From Christensenella sp. (GTDB lineage: Bacteria; Bacillota; Clostridia; Christensenellales; UBA3700), in contig JALFUR010000004.1 of the NCBI GenBank assembly GCA_022784465.1, positions 141,804 to 205,803 of the forward strand: a stretch of 64,000 nt of DNA, read 5' to 3'. Of the stretch, positions 34,279 through 42,994 are shown piece by piece (position 1 is the stretch's first letter; each line of letters starts with the position of its first letter). A program made the position numbers and the translations under genes. Under the pieces are notes generated by a model, which was not told the origin of the DNA, ran no database searches, and worked only from the letters and a program-made list of their open reading frames with translations.

Positions 34279-34301
34279 TATATTTCTATCCTTTTTTTTT
34301 C

Positions 34302-34679
34302 TTATATTGTAGCGATGACTTCTACTTCTACAAGAACTCCTTTAGGTAATTCCTTTACAGCTACGCATGAACGTGCTGGCTTTGAAGTGAAGTATTTTCC
34401 GTATATTTCATTAAAAGCACTAAAATCACTCATGTTTTGGAGGTAACATACAGTTTTAACTGCATTTGAGAGTGATGTTCCAGCTGCAATCAGGATGTTA
34501 GATAGATTTTTACATACTTGCTCTGTTTGAGCTTCGATGGTTTTTGCCTCAACTAAACCATTTTCTGGGTTGATGGCAATTTGTCCAGACGTAAATACCA
34601 TATTGTTTATAACAATTGCTTGAGAATATGGACCAATTGCATCTGGGGCTTGTTTTGTGTAAATAATTTTTTTGTCCAT
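34302..34679 (-). CDS. ridA: RidA family 2-iminobutanoate/2-iminopropanoate deaminase
   Basis: QAPDAIGPYSQAIVINNMVFTSGQIAINPENG. Confidence 0.95.
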   Translation of the reverse strand: MDKKIIYTKQAPDAIGPYSQAIVINNMVFTSGQIAINPENGLVEAKTIEAQTEQVCKNLSNILIAAGTSLSNAVKTVCYLQNMSDFSAFNEIYGKYFTSKPARSCVAVKELPKGVLVEVEVIATI

Positions 34680-34692
34680 TATTATTCTCCTT

Positions 34693-35889
34693 CTATTTTT
34701 TTATAGTGAATCCACTATTTCTTAATGCGTTTTCAATTTCTTGTACATGCTCGTAATTTCTTGTTTCTACAGAAATACGTAAATAGCATCCATTGATACT
34801 TGCTGTATCTCCAGATCTTTCATGATGTACAGATGTTACGTTTCCACCACATTCAGCAATGATTTTTGATACATCTTGTAATTGTCCTGGCTTGTCTACA
34901 AGTTCAATTAAAAGACTAGTTTTTCTACCAGATTTTTGTAGACCTCTTTCAATAACTCTAGATAATATTGAAACGTCAATATTACCACCAGATACAACAG
35001 CAACAACTTTTTTGCCTTTTGTAGGGAATTTATTAAACATGGCAGCAGCAACGGCAACAGCACCAGCTCCTTCAGCTACCATCTTTTGTTTTTCTATTAA
35101 TGCCAAAATTGCAGCAGCAATTTCATCTTCTGTTACTAAAGCAATTTCATCAACATATTCATTTATAATTTCAAATGTCTTTTCTCCTGGAGTTTTTACA
35201 GCAATACCATCAGCAATTGTAGATACGCTTGATAGATGTTCAATCTTTCCATCTTTAATTGAATTGTACATACTTGGCGCACCTAATGCTTGTACTCCAT
35301 AAACTTTAATTGAAGGGCGTAATTTCTTAACTGCATATGCAATACCAGCAATTAATCCGCCTCCACCAATTGGAACAATGATTGCATCAATGTCTGATAA
35401 TTCTTCAAGAATTTCTAGAGCAATAGTTCCTTGTCCAGCGATAACGTCATCATCGTCAAATGGATGAACAAATGTATATCCTTCTGAATCTCTTAATTGT
35501 AAAGCTTTATTATATGCATCATCATATACTCCTGGAACTAAAACAATTTCAGCTCCATATGATTTTGTTGCTTCAATTTTAGAAATAGGTGCACTATCTG
35601 GCAAACATACTACGGCTTTAATTCCAGCCTTTTGTGCAGCAAGAGCAACACCTTGAGCATGGTTTCCAGCAGAGCAGGCTATAACACCTCTTTTTTTCTC
35701 TTCATCTGATAAGTTTGCGATTTTAAATCCTGAACCACGTAATTTAAAAGAACCAGTATTTTGTAGACATTCTGGTTTTAGATAAAGTGTACATTCGTCT
35801 GTAATACCAGGTGCTTTTACAACGATGGTTTTACGAACTACATCTTTTAAAACTTCTTTCGCTTGATATATTTTTTCTAAGGATATCAT
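34693..35889 (-). CDS. ilvA: Threonine ammonia-lyase
   Basis: LKPECLQNTGSFKLRGS, SAGNHAQGVALAA, IGGGGLIAGIA, C-terminal ACT domain; start MISLEKIYQ preferred. Confidence 0.93.
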   Translation of the reverse strand: MISLEKIYQAKEVLKDVVRKTIVVKAPGITDECTLYLKPECLQNTGSFKLRGSGFKIANLSDEEKKRGVIACSAGNHAQGVALAAQKAGIKAVVCLPDSAPISKIEATKSYGAEIVLVPGVYDDAYNKALQLRDSEGYTFVHPFDDDDVIAGQGTIALEILEELSDIDAIIVPIGGGGLIAGIAYAVKKLRPSIKVYGVQALGAPSMYNSIKDGKIEHLSSVSTIADGIAVKTPGEKTFEIINEYVDEIALVTEDEIAAAILALIEKQKMVAEGAGAVAVAAAMFNKFPTKGKKVVAVVSGGNIDVSILSRVIERGLQKSGRKTSLLIELVDKPGQLQDVSKIIAECGGNVTSVHHERSGDTASINGCYLRISVETRNYEHVQEIENALRNSGFTIKK

Positions 35890-36140
35890 TTTTTTATTTA
35901 ACCTCTTTGTTAACATAAATATTAATATATTTATATAGTTTAATTACTTATATTAATAATGTCAAGCAATGAAATAAAATATTGTAAAATTCCTTATTTT
36001 CAAGCAATTAGATAATTAAAATCAATTTTTCTTAATAAACTTTTATCTTCACTATTTAAGTAAAAAATAAGTGCTATAACGATTGTTTTTTTATCTTAAT
36101 TTATGTATTATGAGTATGAGTTTAATTAGAGGTGATACTT

Positions 36141-36587
36141 ATGGATAAATGGGATAAGAGATTTATGGAACTTACCGAAGTTGTTGGTAGTTGGTCAAGT
36201 TGTTTCAAACAAGATAGACATGTAGGTGCAATCATTGTTAAAGATAAAAGAATATTAACAACTGGTTATAACGGGGCTCCTGCTGGCGTATCTTCATGCG
36301 CAGAAAGGGCAGAATGTATTCGTGTAAATAAGGGAATTAAATCTGGAACTTGTCAAGAGTATTGCTATGCTGTTCATGCTGAACAAAATGCAATTATTCA
36401 AGCTGCAAAACTAGGCTTAGCTGTTGATGGCGCTACTTTGTATTGTACTCATCAACCTTGCACAATTTGCGCTAGAATGATTATTAATGCTGGTATTAAA
36501 AGAGTTGTTTATAAAAACGGATATCCAGATGAATTTTCATTACAATTATTTAATGAAGCTGGCGTTTTAATAGAAAAGATGGACTAG
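36141..36587 (+). CDS. dCMP deaminase (ComEB-like)
   Basis: CHAEQN-type motif VHAEQNAIIQAA and TLYCTHQPCTICARMIINAGI. Confidence 0.92.
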   Translation: MDKWDKRFMELTEVVGSWSSCFKQDRHVGAIIVKDKRILTTGYNGAPAGVSSCAERAECIRVNKGIKSGTCQEYCYAVHAEQNAIIQAAKLGLAVDGATLYCTHQPCTICARMIINAGIKRVVYKNGYPDEFSLQLFNEAGVLIEKMD

Positions 36588-36596
36588 CCTTGTTTT

Positions 36597-37337
36597 ATGA
36601 AGAATAAAATTTCCAAATCATCAGAATTAATGTGGGTTTTGGGACTTGTTTTGGTCGCACTAGGCGTTTGTATTTGCAAAAAAGCAGATTTAGGCGTTTC
36701 CATGATAGCTGCACCTACATTTATTTTATTTGAGTTTTTAGCACCTCTTTGGAGTGGCTTTTCTGTAGGTATGATAGAGTATCTATTTCAAGGAATAATT
36801 TTGCTTACACTATGCTGTGTTGTACAAAGATTTAATTGGAGATACTTACTTGCATTTTTAACTGCTGTTATCTATGGCTATATTATGGATTTATGGATTC
36901 TTATTCTTGGAACTGAACCATTTAAATATATTTGGCTTAGATGGATAATGTTGTTTGTAGGTGATGCTGTTACAGCTTTAGGTGTAGCTTGCTTTTTTAG
37001 AACATATATGCCACTTCAAGTTCATGAATTGTTTGTTGCAGAAGTTGTAGATAGATATAAGTTTAAATTGCATAAAACAAAATTGATTTTTGATTTATCA
37101 TTTTTAACTTTATCTATTGTTTTAGCATTAGTGTTATTTAGAGATGTGGCATCATTTGATTGGAAAACAATTTTTTATGCAAGTTTCCACAGCATAGGAA
37201 TTGGTACAATAATTACCACTTTTATAAACTCTCCAATTATAAGTTTTTCCGGGAAACTGCTTGATAAAATATTCGATTATACGCCACTTTTCCCAAAATT
37301 AGAAACTGTACTTAAAAGAAAAAAAAGTGAACAATAA
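36597..37337 (+). CDS. YitT/YczE-like membrane protein (DUF6198-type)
   Basis: Hydrophobic; LGVCICKKADLGVSMIAAPTFIL; family assignment from memory. Confidence 0.65.
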   Translation: MKNKISKSSELMWVLGLVLVALGVCICKKADLGVSMIAAPTFILFEFLAPLWSGFSVGMIEYLFQGIILLTLCCVVQRFNWRYLLAFLTAVIYGYIMDLWILILGTEPFKYIWLRWIMLFVGDAVTALGVACFFRTYMPLQVHELFVAEVVDRYKFKLHKTKLIFDLSFLTLSIVLALVLFRDVASFDWKTIFYASFHSIGIGTIITTFINSPIISFSGKLLDKIFDYTPLFPKLETVLKRKKSEQ

Positions 37338-37352
37338 GTTCACATTTTTTTT
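37318..37352. terminator. Bidirectional terminator shared by the membrane protein gene and SRP RNA
   Basis: AAAAAAAAGTGAAC aataa GTTCACATTTTTTTT; T-runs on both strands. Confidence 0.88.
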
Positions 37353-37358
37353 ACAAAG

Positions 37359-37625
37359 GCCATGCATCCTATTTTGATAAAGATTACCTAAGTGTTACAA
37401 AAGTAGTTAACTCCCCTAAAGCTTCCTCGTGGCACATCAAACAATCTGCTTAATGCTGCTGCGGTCAAGCCCTGACATGGTTCACAGCGTTCAATTGCAC
37501 AAGACCTTAAGATCAACATCACTTGCTTAAGGCAAACCTTACATAACCAGTACCGAGATAGGCATTCAGCCCTGCTGTAGCGGATTGCAGGTGTAGGGCA
37601 CCGCTATCTCCCCACCTAGCATGGC
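37359..37625 (-). ncRNA. ffs: Signal recognition particle RNA, large bacterial type
   Basis: Minus strand GCCATGCTAGGTGGGGAGATAGCGGTGCCCTACACCTGCAATCCGCTACAGCAGGG..., domain IV GTCAGGGCTTGACCGCAGCAGCA, and 3' GCATGGC pairing the 5' GCCATGC. Promoter TTGACT-18-TATAAT (37632-37661, minus). Confidence 0.95.
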
Positions 37626-37711
37626 ATTACTATTATATGTATAAAAAAATAGAAAAGTCAAATAAGAAATATGTTGCTTTTGGACGCAATTATTGTAAAA
37701 TAAGTATGCAT

Positions 37712-37787
37712 AGGGGTATTGCCAAGCGGTAAGGCCACGGATTCTGACTCCGTCATTTCGTAGGTTCGAATCCTACTACCCCTGCCA
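37712..37787 (+). tRNA. tRNA-Gln(CTG) with encoded CCA
   Basis: AGGGGTA/TACCCCT acceptor, anticodon arm ACGGA-TTCTGAC-TCCGT, T-arm GGTTCGAATCC, discriminator G and CCA. Confidence 0.95.
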
Positions 37788-37983
37788 TATTATTAAAAAT
37801 ATTTATATTTTCACTTATTAATTTTATATATGTAAAAGTTTTTTCTAATCTTTGATTATATCTAGTTTTTATTCATAAAAGTCTATAGGTTGCGTTTATT
37901 GGAAATAATATTTAACAAAAATATTACTTATGTAATAAGTTTTGAATTGCTGCAATAAAAGTTAATTATAAGGAGATAATTTT

Positions 37984-38787
37984 ATGAATAGATTAAAAGA
38001 TAAAGTAGCAGTTGTTACAGGTTCAACAAGTGGAATTGGTATTGGCATAGCACGACTATTTGCTAAAGAAGGAGCAAAGGTTGTAGTTTGCGGTAGAAGA
38101 CAAGAAAAAGGTCAAGCAGTTGTAGATAAAATTGTAGATGAAGGTGGCGAAGCTTTTTATCATTTTATGGATATAACTCAATTAGACAGTATTGAAAAGT
38201 TGTTTGCAGATACTGTTGAAAAATACGGAAAAATTGATATTTTAGTAAATAATGCTGCAAACGTCGCTTTAAAAGATGGACGTGTAGATGAACTTACTAG
38301 TGAGATGTGGGACAATATTTTCCAAAGCGATATGCGTGGAACTTTCTATACAACAAAAACAGTATTGCCATATTTACAAAAAAATGAAAAAGGTGGTTCT
38401 ATAATTAATATAGGATCAATGGCTTCATTTAGCGGAGATTTATCTTCTACAGCTTATGCATGTGCAAAAGCAGGTGTAGATAAATTAACTCAATATACAG
38501 CTTTACAATATGGAAAACAAAACATTCGTTGTAACTGCGTTCGCCCAGGTTTGATTGTTACACCGGAAAATGATGCACATGTTCCTCAAGTATTAAAAGA
38601 CATATTTACAAGTAATATTATGGTTAATCGCTATGGTTGTCCTGAAGACATTGGATATATGTGTGTATATCTTGCCTCAGATGAGAGCGAATATGTTACT
38701 GGTCAAATAGTAAATGTAGATGGTGGATTAAACTCTCACATTTCTACTGTTGCACAGTTCCGTCAATTAAACTCTCGTACTTGGTAA
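37984..38787 (+). CDS. Short-chain dehydrogenase/reductase (hydroxysteroid dehydrogenase-like candidate)
   Basis: VVTGSTSGIGIGIARLFA, NNAA, YACAKAGVDKL, ALQYGKQNIRCNCVRPGLI, NRYGCPEDIGYMCVYLASDESEYVTGQIVNVDGG. Confidence 0.93.
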   Translation: MNRLKDKVAVVTGSTSGIGIGIARLFAKEGAKVVVCGRRQEKGQAVVDKIVDEGGEAFYHFMDITQLDSIEKLFADTVEKYGKIDILVNNAANVALKDGRVDELTSEMWDNIFQSDMRGTFYTTKTVLPYLQKNEKGGSIINIGSMASFSGDLSSTAYACAKAGVDKLTQYTALQYGKQNIRCNCVRPGLIVTPENDAHVPQVLKDIFTSNIMVNRYGCPEDIGYMCVYLASDESEYVTGQIVNVDGGLNSHISTVAQFRQLNSRTW

Positions 38788-38815
38788 AATAGTAAAAAAA
38801 TTTTTTAAATAACTG

Positions 38816-38846
38816 TTGACTCTCCTCTTAGGGAATAGATTAGATT
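38816..38846 (+). promoter_or_regulatory. Candidate MerR-type promoter with 19-bp spacer
   Basis: TTGACT (38816-38821), 19-nt spacer ctcctcttagggaatagat, TAGATT (38841-38846). Confidence 0.4.
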
Positions 38847-38893
38847 GTAATTGTAGAGCTAATTATAAATGAATTACCATTTTTAAGCAAAAT

Positions 38894-38942
38894 AATGGGG
38901 CAGCTGCAAATTTGTAAGGTTTTGCAATAGCCCATTTTTTTG
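38894..38942 (+). terminator. Rho-independent terminator
   Basis: ATGGGGCagcTGCAAA ... TTTGCAatAGCCCATTTTTTTT imperfect hairpin plus T-run. Confidence 0.75.
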
Positions 38943-38993
38943 GGTTTTCCTTACATTTTCTAAGTGGTATAATAAATTTATGGAGGAAAATTT

Positions 38994-39890
38994 ATGAAAG
39001 AGATTTTACTTAAATCTGTTGATGGATACGAATTGTGTGTCCATGTTTTTGAAGTTGAAAATTCAAAAGCTGTTATTGAAATTGCGCATGGAATGGAAGA
39101 ACATCAAGAAAGATATGAAGGCTTTGTTGAATATTTAAATAAAGCCGGTTTTACCGTAGTTACAGCAGATATGAGAGGACATGGAAAAAATGCAAAGCTT
39201 CTTGGTTATTTTGAATCTAAAAATGCTGCAGATTTACTAGTTGAGGATCAACTTGTTATTGCAAAATATATTAAAGATAATTATTTAGATCAAAAAATCT
39301 ATCTTTTTGCTCATTCTATGGGAACTATTATTGCTAGAAATACTTTGCTTAAGAATTCTAAAACTTTTGATAAAGTATGCTTATGCGGATATCCTAATTA
39401 CCAAGCTGCTGCTGGAATTGGAAGAATGCTTGCAAAGCTTATTATGGCAATTAAAGGTGAAAAATATAAATCACCACTACTTGAATCAATGGCAGTTGGT
39501 GCTTTTAATAAGGCAATTAAAAATCCAAAAACGCCAGTAGATTGGATAAGTGTAAACGAAGATAATGTAAAAGCTTATATAGAAGATCCATTATCTGGAG
39601 TTGCATTTTCAACATCAGCATATGTTGCTTTATTTACACTTGTTATTAATATGCATAAACCTCAAAACTATGTTGACGTAAATAGCACTTGTCCACTACT
39701 TTGTATTAGCGGAAAAGATGATCCTTGTACAGGTGGAGAAAAAGGAACGGAAGATTCAATCAATGTTTTAAAACAAGCAGGATTTGAAAACATTAAAAAA
39801 ATCTCATATGACAATATGAGACATGAGATTTTAAATGAAGCTGATCGCGAACTTGTTTATAAAGATGTAGTAGATTTTTATAAAAACTAG
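38994..39890 (+). CDS. Alpha/beta hydrolase, lysophospholipase/S33-like
   Basis: EIAHGMEEHQERYEGFVEYLNKAGFTVVTADMRGHGKN; nucleophile elbow FAHSMGTI. Confidence 0.92.
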   Translation: MKEILLKSVDGYELCVHVFEVENSKAVIEIAHGMEEHQERYEGFVEYLNKAGFTVVTADMRGHGKNAKLLGYFESKNAADLLVEDQLVIAKYIKDNYLDQKIYLFAHSMGTIIARNTLLKNSKTFDKVCLCGYPNYQAAAGIGRMLAKLIMAIKGEKYKSPLLESMAVGAFNKAIKNPKTPVDWISVNEDNVKAYIEDPLSGVAFSTSAYVALFTLVINMHKPQNYVDVNSTCPLLCISGKDDPCTGGEKGTEDSINVLKQAGFENIKKISYDNMRHEILNEADRELVYKDVVDFYKN

Positions 39891-40858
39891 TTCTGCAAGA
39901 AAAACTTTTCTTTTCTAATAATAGGGTAGGATATTAGTTCATTTTTAGATAAATCTTCTTTAAACATTTCTATCTTACTTATTTGATGATTTTCATAAGT
40001 TGAATAATAGTATATACCTTGTGTTGCATTACAGCATGAGGTATATATTGTTTTTTCGTATTTATTTTTTTCAACTTCACAACAACCATATTGTTGCTCA
40101 ACGGAGTTTAATATGTGGAAAAATTGATTTACACTTTCTTCTTCTTGTTCGCCAGCTTTAGAGTTTTTCTTTACAAAATATGCTCTAACAAATCTGGATT
40201 TTGAAGATAAATCTCCGGGTAAGCCAACAGCACCAAGGCCTCTTGAATAAGAAGAATAATCTTTGTTATCTTCAATATATTCAGGGCTTTTTGGAGACAA
40301 TTTGTTGTATTTTCTTAGATTTTCCATTTGGATGTTAAAAGGTGGATTATTTGTTAAAACACCGACTTCATTATCGTAAATATTTAATCCTTCTTTAGTA
40401 CTTTCAATTGTTATAGCAGAATCTTTATCACTTACAATCCAATGAAGTGATGCTGGTGGTATTTTATCGCTGAATGGTTTATTTGTAATGTTAATTTTTG
40501 AAAGTAAAACTTTGGCTTCGTCAATGTTTTTGCATTGAGAAAGAATCCATAAAATAAACTCATATTGTGAGACATTGTCTTTGTCATTTACTTCATCATT
40601 GTATACTGCGTTACGAGTAAAGTTTAATCCTGCAATAGCAAGACCCTGCTCATTGATTGCATCATAATATAGCGGATAATTATTGCAAATGTGAGCCATT
40701 CCAATAATGCTGTAATGATTTTTAAGTATTGTATTATTTGAAAATTTTATTTCATAATTTCTTGGAGTAATTGTTACTTCTTCTCCAAAAGAAAACTCAT
40801 AATCAAGTGTTCTTCCAAAATAAAAATCTTTAGTTTTAAATGTTATTGCAGTACACAT
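39887..40858 (-). CDS. Choloylglycine hydrolase family protein (bile salt hydrolase-like)
   Basis: Cys2 nucleophile MCTAITF; FGRTLDYE (Arg/Asp), GLNF (Asn), VLTNNPPFNIQM (Asn), SRFVRAYF (Arg); GLGAVGLPGDLSSKSRF. Confidence 0.93.
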   Translation of the reverse strand: MCTAITFKTKDFYFGRTLDYEFSFGEEVTITPRNYEIKFSNNTILKNHYSIIGMAHICNNYPLYYDAINEQGLAIAGLNFTRNAVYNDEVNDKDNVSQYEFILWILSQCKNIDEAKVLLSKINITNKPFSDKIPPASLHWIVSDKDSAITIESTKEGLNIYDNEVGVLTNNPPFNIQMENLRKYNKLSPKSPEYIEDNKDYSSYSRGLGAVGLPGDLSSKSRFVRAYFVKKNSKAGEQEEESVNQFFHILNSVEQQYGCCEVEKNKYEKTIYTSCCNATQGIYYYSTYENHQISKIEMFKEDLSKNELISYPIIRKEKFFLQN

Positions 40859-40993
40859 ATACTTTGCTCCAAAATTATTTCTAATTTTATTTTATACCAA
40901 AAAGAATTAAATCTATTAAAATTATTAAAGTTTTTTTAAATAAAAAAGCCTAATATGCTAAAATAGAAATATCAAATAGACAAAGGAATATTT

Positions 40994-41281
40994 ATGGTAG
41001 TTTTAAACGTTACTTTTAAAAGCAAAGATAATTTAGCACTTTTATATGTTAAGGAACTTGAATCAAATGGTATGGCTGAATATGTCAGACATGAAAAGGG
41101 AAATCATAAATATGATTACTATCTTCCACTTAAGGAAAACGGTGAAGTATTGCTTGTTGAAAAATGGGATACTTTAGAAGATTTGAATGCGCATTTAAGT
41201 TCGGATAATATTAAAAAAATGCAAGAAATAAAGAAAAAATACAACATTGAAACAAATCTTGAAAAATATTTTGTAGAGTAA
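40994..41281 (+). CDS. ABM-domain (antibiotic biosynthesis monooxygenase-like) small protein
   Basis: 95 aa; VLNVTFKSKD...HEKGNHKYDYYLPL...VEKWDTLEDLNAHLSSDNIKKM. Confidence 0.75.
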   Translation: MVVLNVTFKSKDNLALLYVKELESNGMAEYVRHEKGNHKYDYYLPLKENGEVLLVEKWDTLEDLNAHLSSDNIKKMQEIKKKYNIETNLEKYFVE

Positions 41282-41283
41282 TT

Positions 41284-41595
41284 ATGGACCAAGTAGAAAT
41301 TAAAAATTATATAAAGAATATATGCGATGAATTCAATGTAATCATTGAAGATATTATATTAGAAGTTATTAAGCCTAAAACTGACGAAATTGACTGTTCT
41401 CTTGGAATGGGAAGAGCAGATGAGGTTTTAAGCGAAGGCGTTTATGCTCTTTGGGAATGTGCAAAGGATTTAGCTATAAATAAAGAGTTTTTGGCTGTTA
41501 TGATAAAGGAGTTTTTAGATTTTCAAGAAATATCTCAAATTGATATTCAAAAACAAATAAATGAAATAGTAAAACTTAAGGATTTATTAGTATGA
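41284..41595 (+). CDS. Hypothetical protein, 103 aa
   Basis: Tightly packed between the ABM gene and the carboxylesterase gene (4-nt overlap downstream). Confidence 0.6.
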   Translation: MDQVEIKNYIKNICDEFNVIIEDIILEVIKPKTDEIDCSLGMGRADEVLSEGVYALWECAKDLAINKEFLAVMIKEFLDFQEISQIDIQKQINEIVKLKDLLV

Positions 41596-42920
41596 TAATT
41601 AATACAAAATGTGGAGCAATTGAAGGTATTGATTCACCATTTAATCCTAATGTAGAAATATTTAGGGGAATAAGATACGCAAAGGCAAATAGGTTTTCTC
41701 TTCCAGTTTTAGTAGATAAATGGGAGGGAGTATATGATGCTACGAACTTTAAAGCTTGCTGTTTTCAGCAAAGAGCTTTTGAGGATGAATCTAAAAATCC
41801 TAGTAAAAAGTTTTACTACAACGAATTTAGAAAAGATGACACTTTTACATATTCTGAAGATTGTTTATTTTTAAATATATGGAGAGAAAAAAACGCAAAC
41901 AATGCGCCTGTTTTAATATATGTGCATGGCGGAAGCTTTCTTGGCGGTTGTGGAAATGAAAAACACTTTCAAGGAGAGAAGTGGTGTGAAAAGGGAGTAA
42001 TTGTAGTTACTATAAATTACAGATTAGGGCCACTTGGCTTTTTAAATGTCAATGAAATGCAAGGCAATTTTGCTTTGCATGATATTATGGCAGCAATAAA
42101 TTGGATTGAAAAAAACATTAAAGATTACGGCGGAGATTGTAATAATATAACGCTTGCTGGGCAAAGCGCAGGAGCCATTGCAGTAACGACTTTGCTTTTG
42201 TCTAAAAAAGTTAATCATAAAGCAATTTTGTTGAGCGGCGGTGGCGTTGGACATTTTATGAATCCTGGCAAATATTCTAAAGCTAAAGTTCAAAAATTTT
42301 GGAATAAAGTTGTAGAAAAATTGAATTTAAACTCACTTAATGAAATATATTCTGTCTCTGTAGAGAAAATATTTGAAGCGTTTAAAGAAGTTTCAAAACA
42401 TCATCCTATTGCTTCTTTTTATTCTTGCTCGCCATATATAGATAATTACTTTTTGCTAGATAAGGGAACAAAAATATTTAAGAATCTAAAACAGGTAGAT
42501 ACTCCTTGTATTTTATCTTCTACATCTGAAGATATTGTTCCACCAATTTTATTCAATATGAATAAAAAGTGGACAAGAAAATTTGCAAATTCATATAGAG
42601 CGTATTTTTCTATAAATTTGCCTGGAGATAATAAGGGCGCATTTCACTCATCTGATTTGTGGTATTTCTTTGGCTCGCTAGATAAGTGTTGGAGACCTTT
42701 TACAGAAGATGATTATAACTTATCTAACTTAATGATAGATTATTATTCAAATTTTGTTAAATCGTCTAATCCTAATTTTGAGGGTCACAATATATGGTTA
42801 AAGCAAACAAAAGACATGAGTAAGGTTATGGTGTTTAATAAAAATCCGTATTTTGGCAAAATTAATAAGTGTAAACTATATTTATCTTTGTTTGGTTTGC
42901 ATGGAAAAGGAGAAAATTAA
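41592..42920 (+). CDS. Type-B carboxylesterase family protein
   Basis: EDCLFLNIWRE, YVHGGSFLGG, GGDCNNITLAGQSAGAIAV (GxSxG). Confidence 0.92.
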   Translation: MIINTKCGAIEGIDSPFNPNVEIFRGIRYAKANRFSLPVLVDKWEGVYDATNFKACCFQQRAFEDESKNPSKKFYYNEFRKDDTFTYSEDCLFLNIWREKNANNAPVLIYVHGGSFLGGCGNEKHFQGEKWCEKGVIVVTINYRLGPLGFLNVNEMQGNFALHDIMAAINWIEKNIKDYGGDCNNITLAGQSAGAIAVTTLLLSKKVNHKAILLSGGGVGHFMNPGKYSKAKVQKFWNKVVEKLNLNSLNEIYSVSVEKIFEAFKEVSKHHPIASFYSCSPYIDNYFLLDKGTKIFKNLKQVDTPCILSSTSEDIVPPILFNMNKKWTRKFANSYRAYFSINLPGDNKGAFHSSDLWYFFGSLDKCWRPFTEDDYNLSNLMIDYYSNFVKSSNPNFEGHNIWLKQTKDMSKVMVFNKNPYFGKINKCKLYLSLFGLHGKGEN

Positions 42921-42994
42921 TTAAAAATAATTTAAATTAATTACTCTTATATGCTAATATAAATTAGATTATTTTATTTTTATAAAGGTGATGT

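Noticed and set aside
34859-35302. Plus-strand 147-aa ORF
   Set aside because: Fully antisense to ilvA with no RBS or family resemblance.
35890-36140. T-box leader for the ilvA-leu operon
   Set aside because: No GGTGGNACCGCG-like core or leader hairpins seen on the minus strand.
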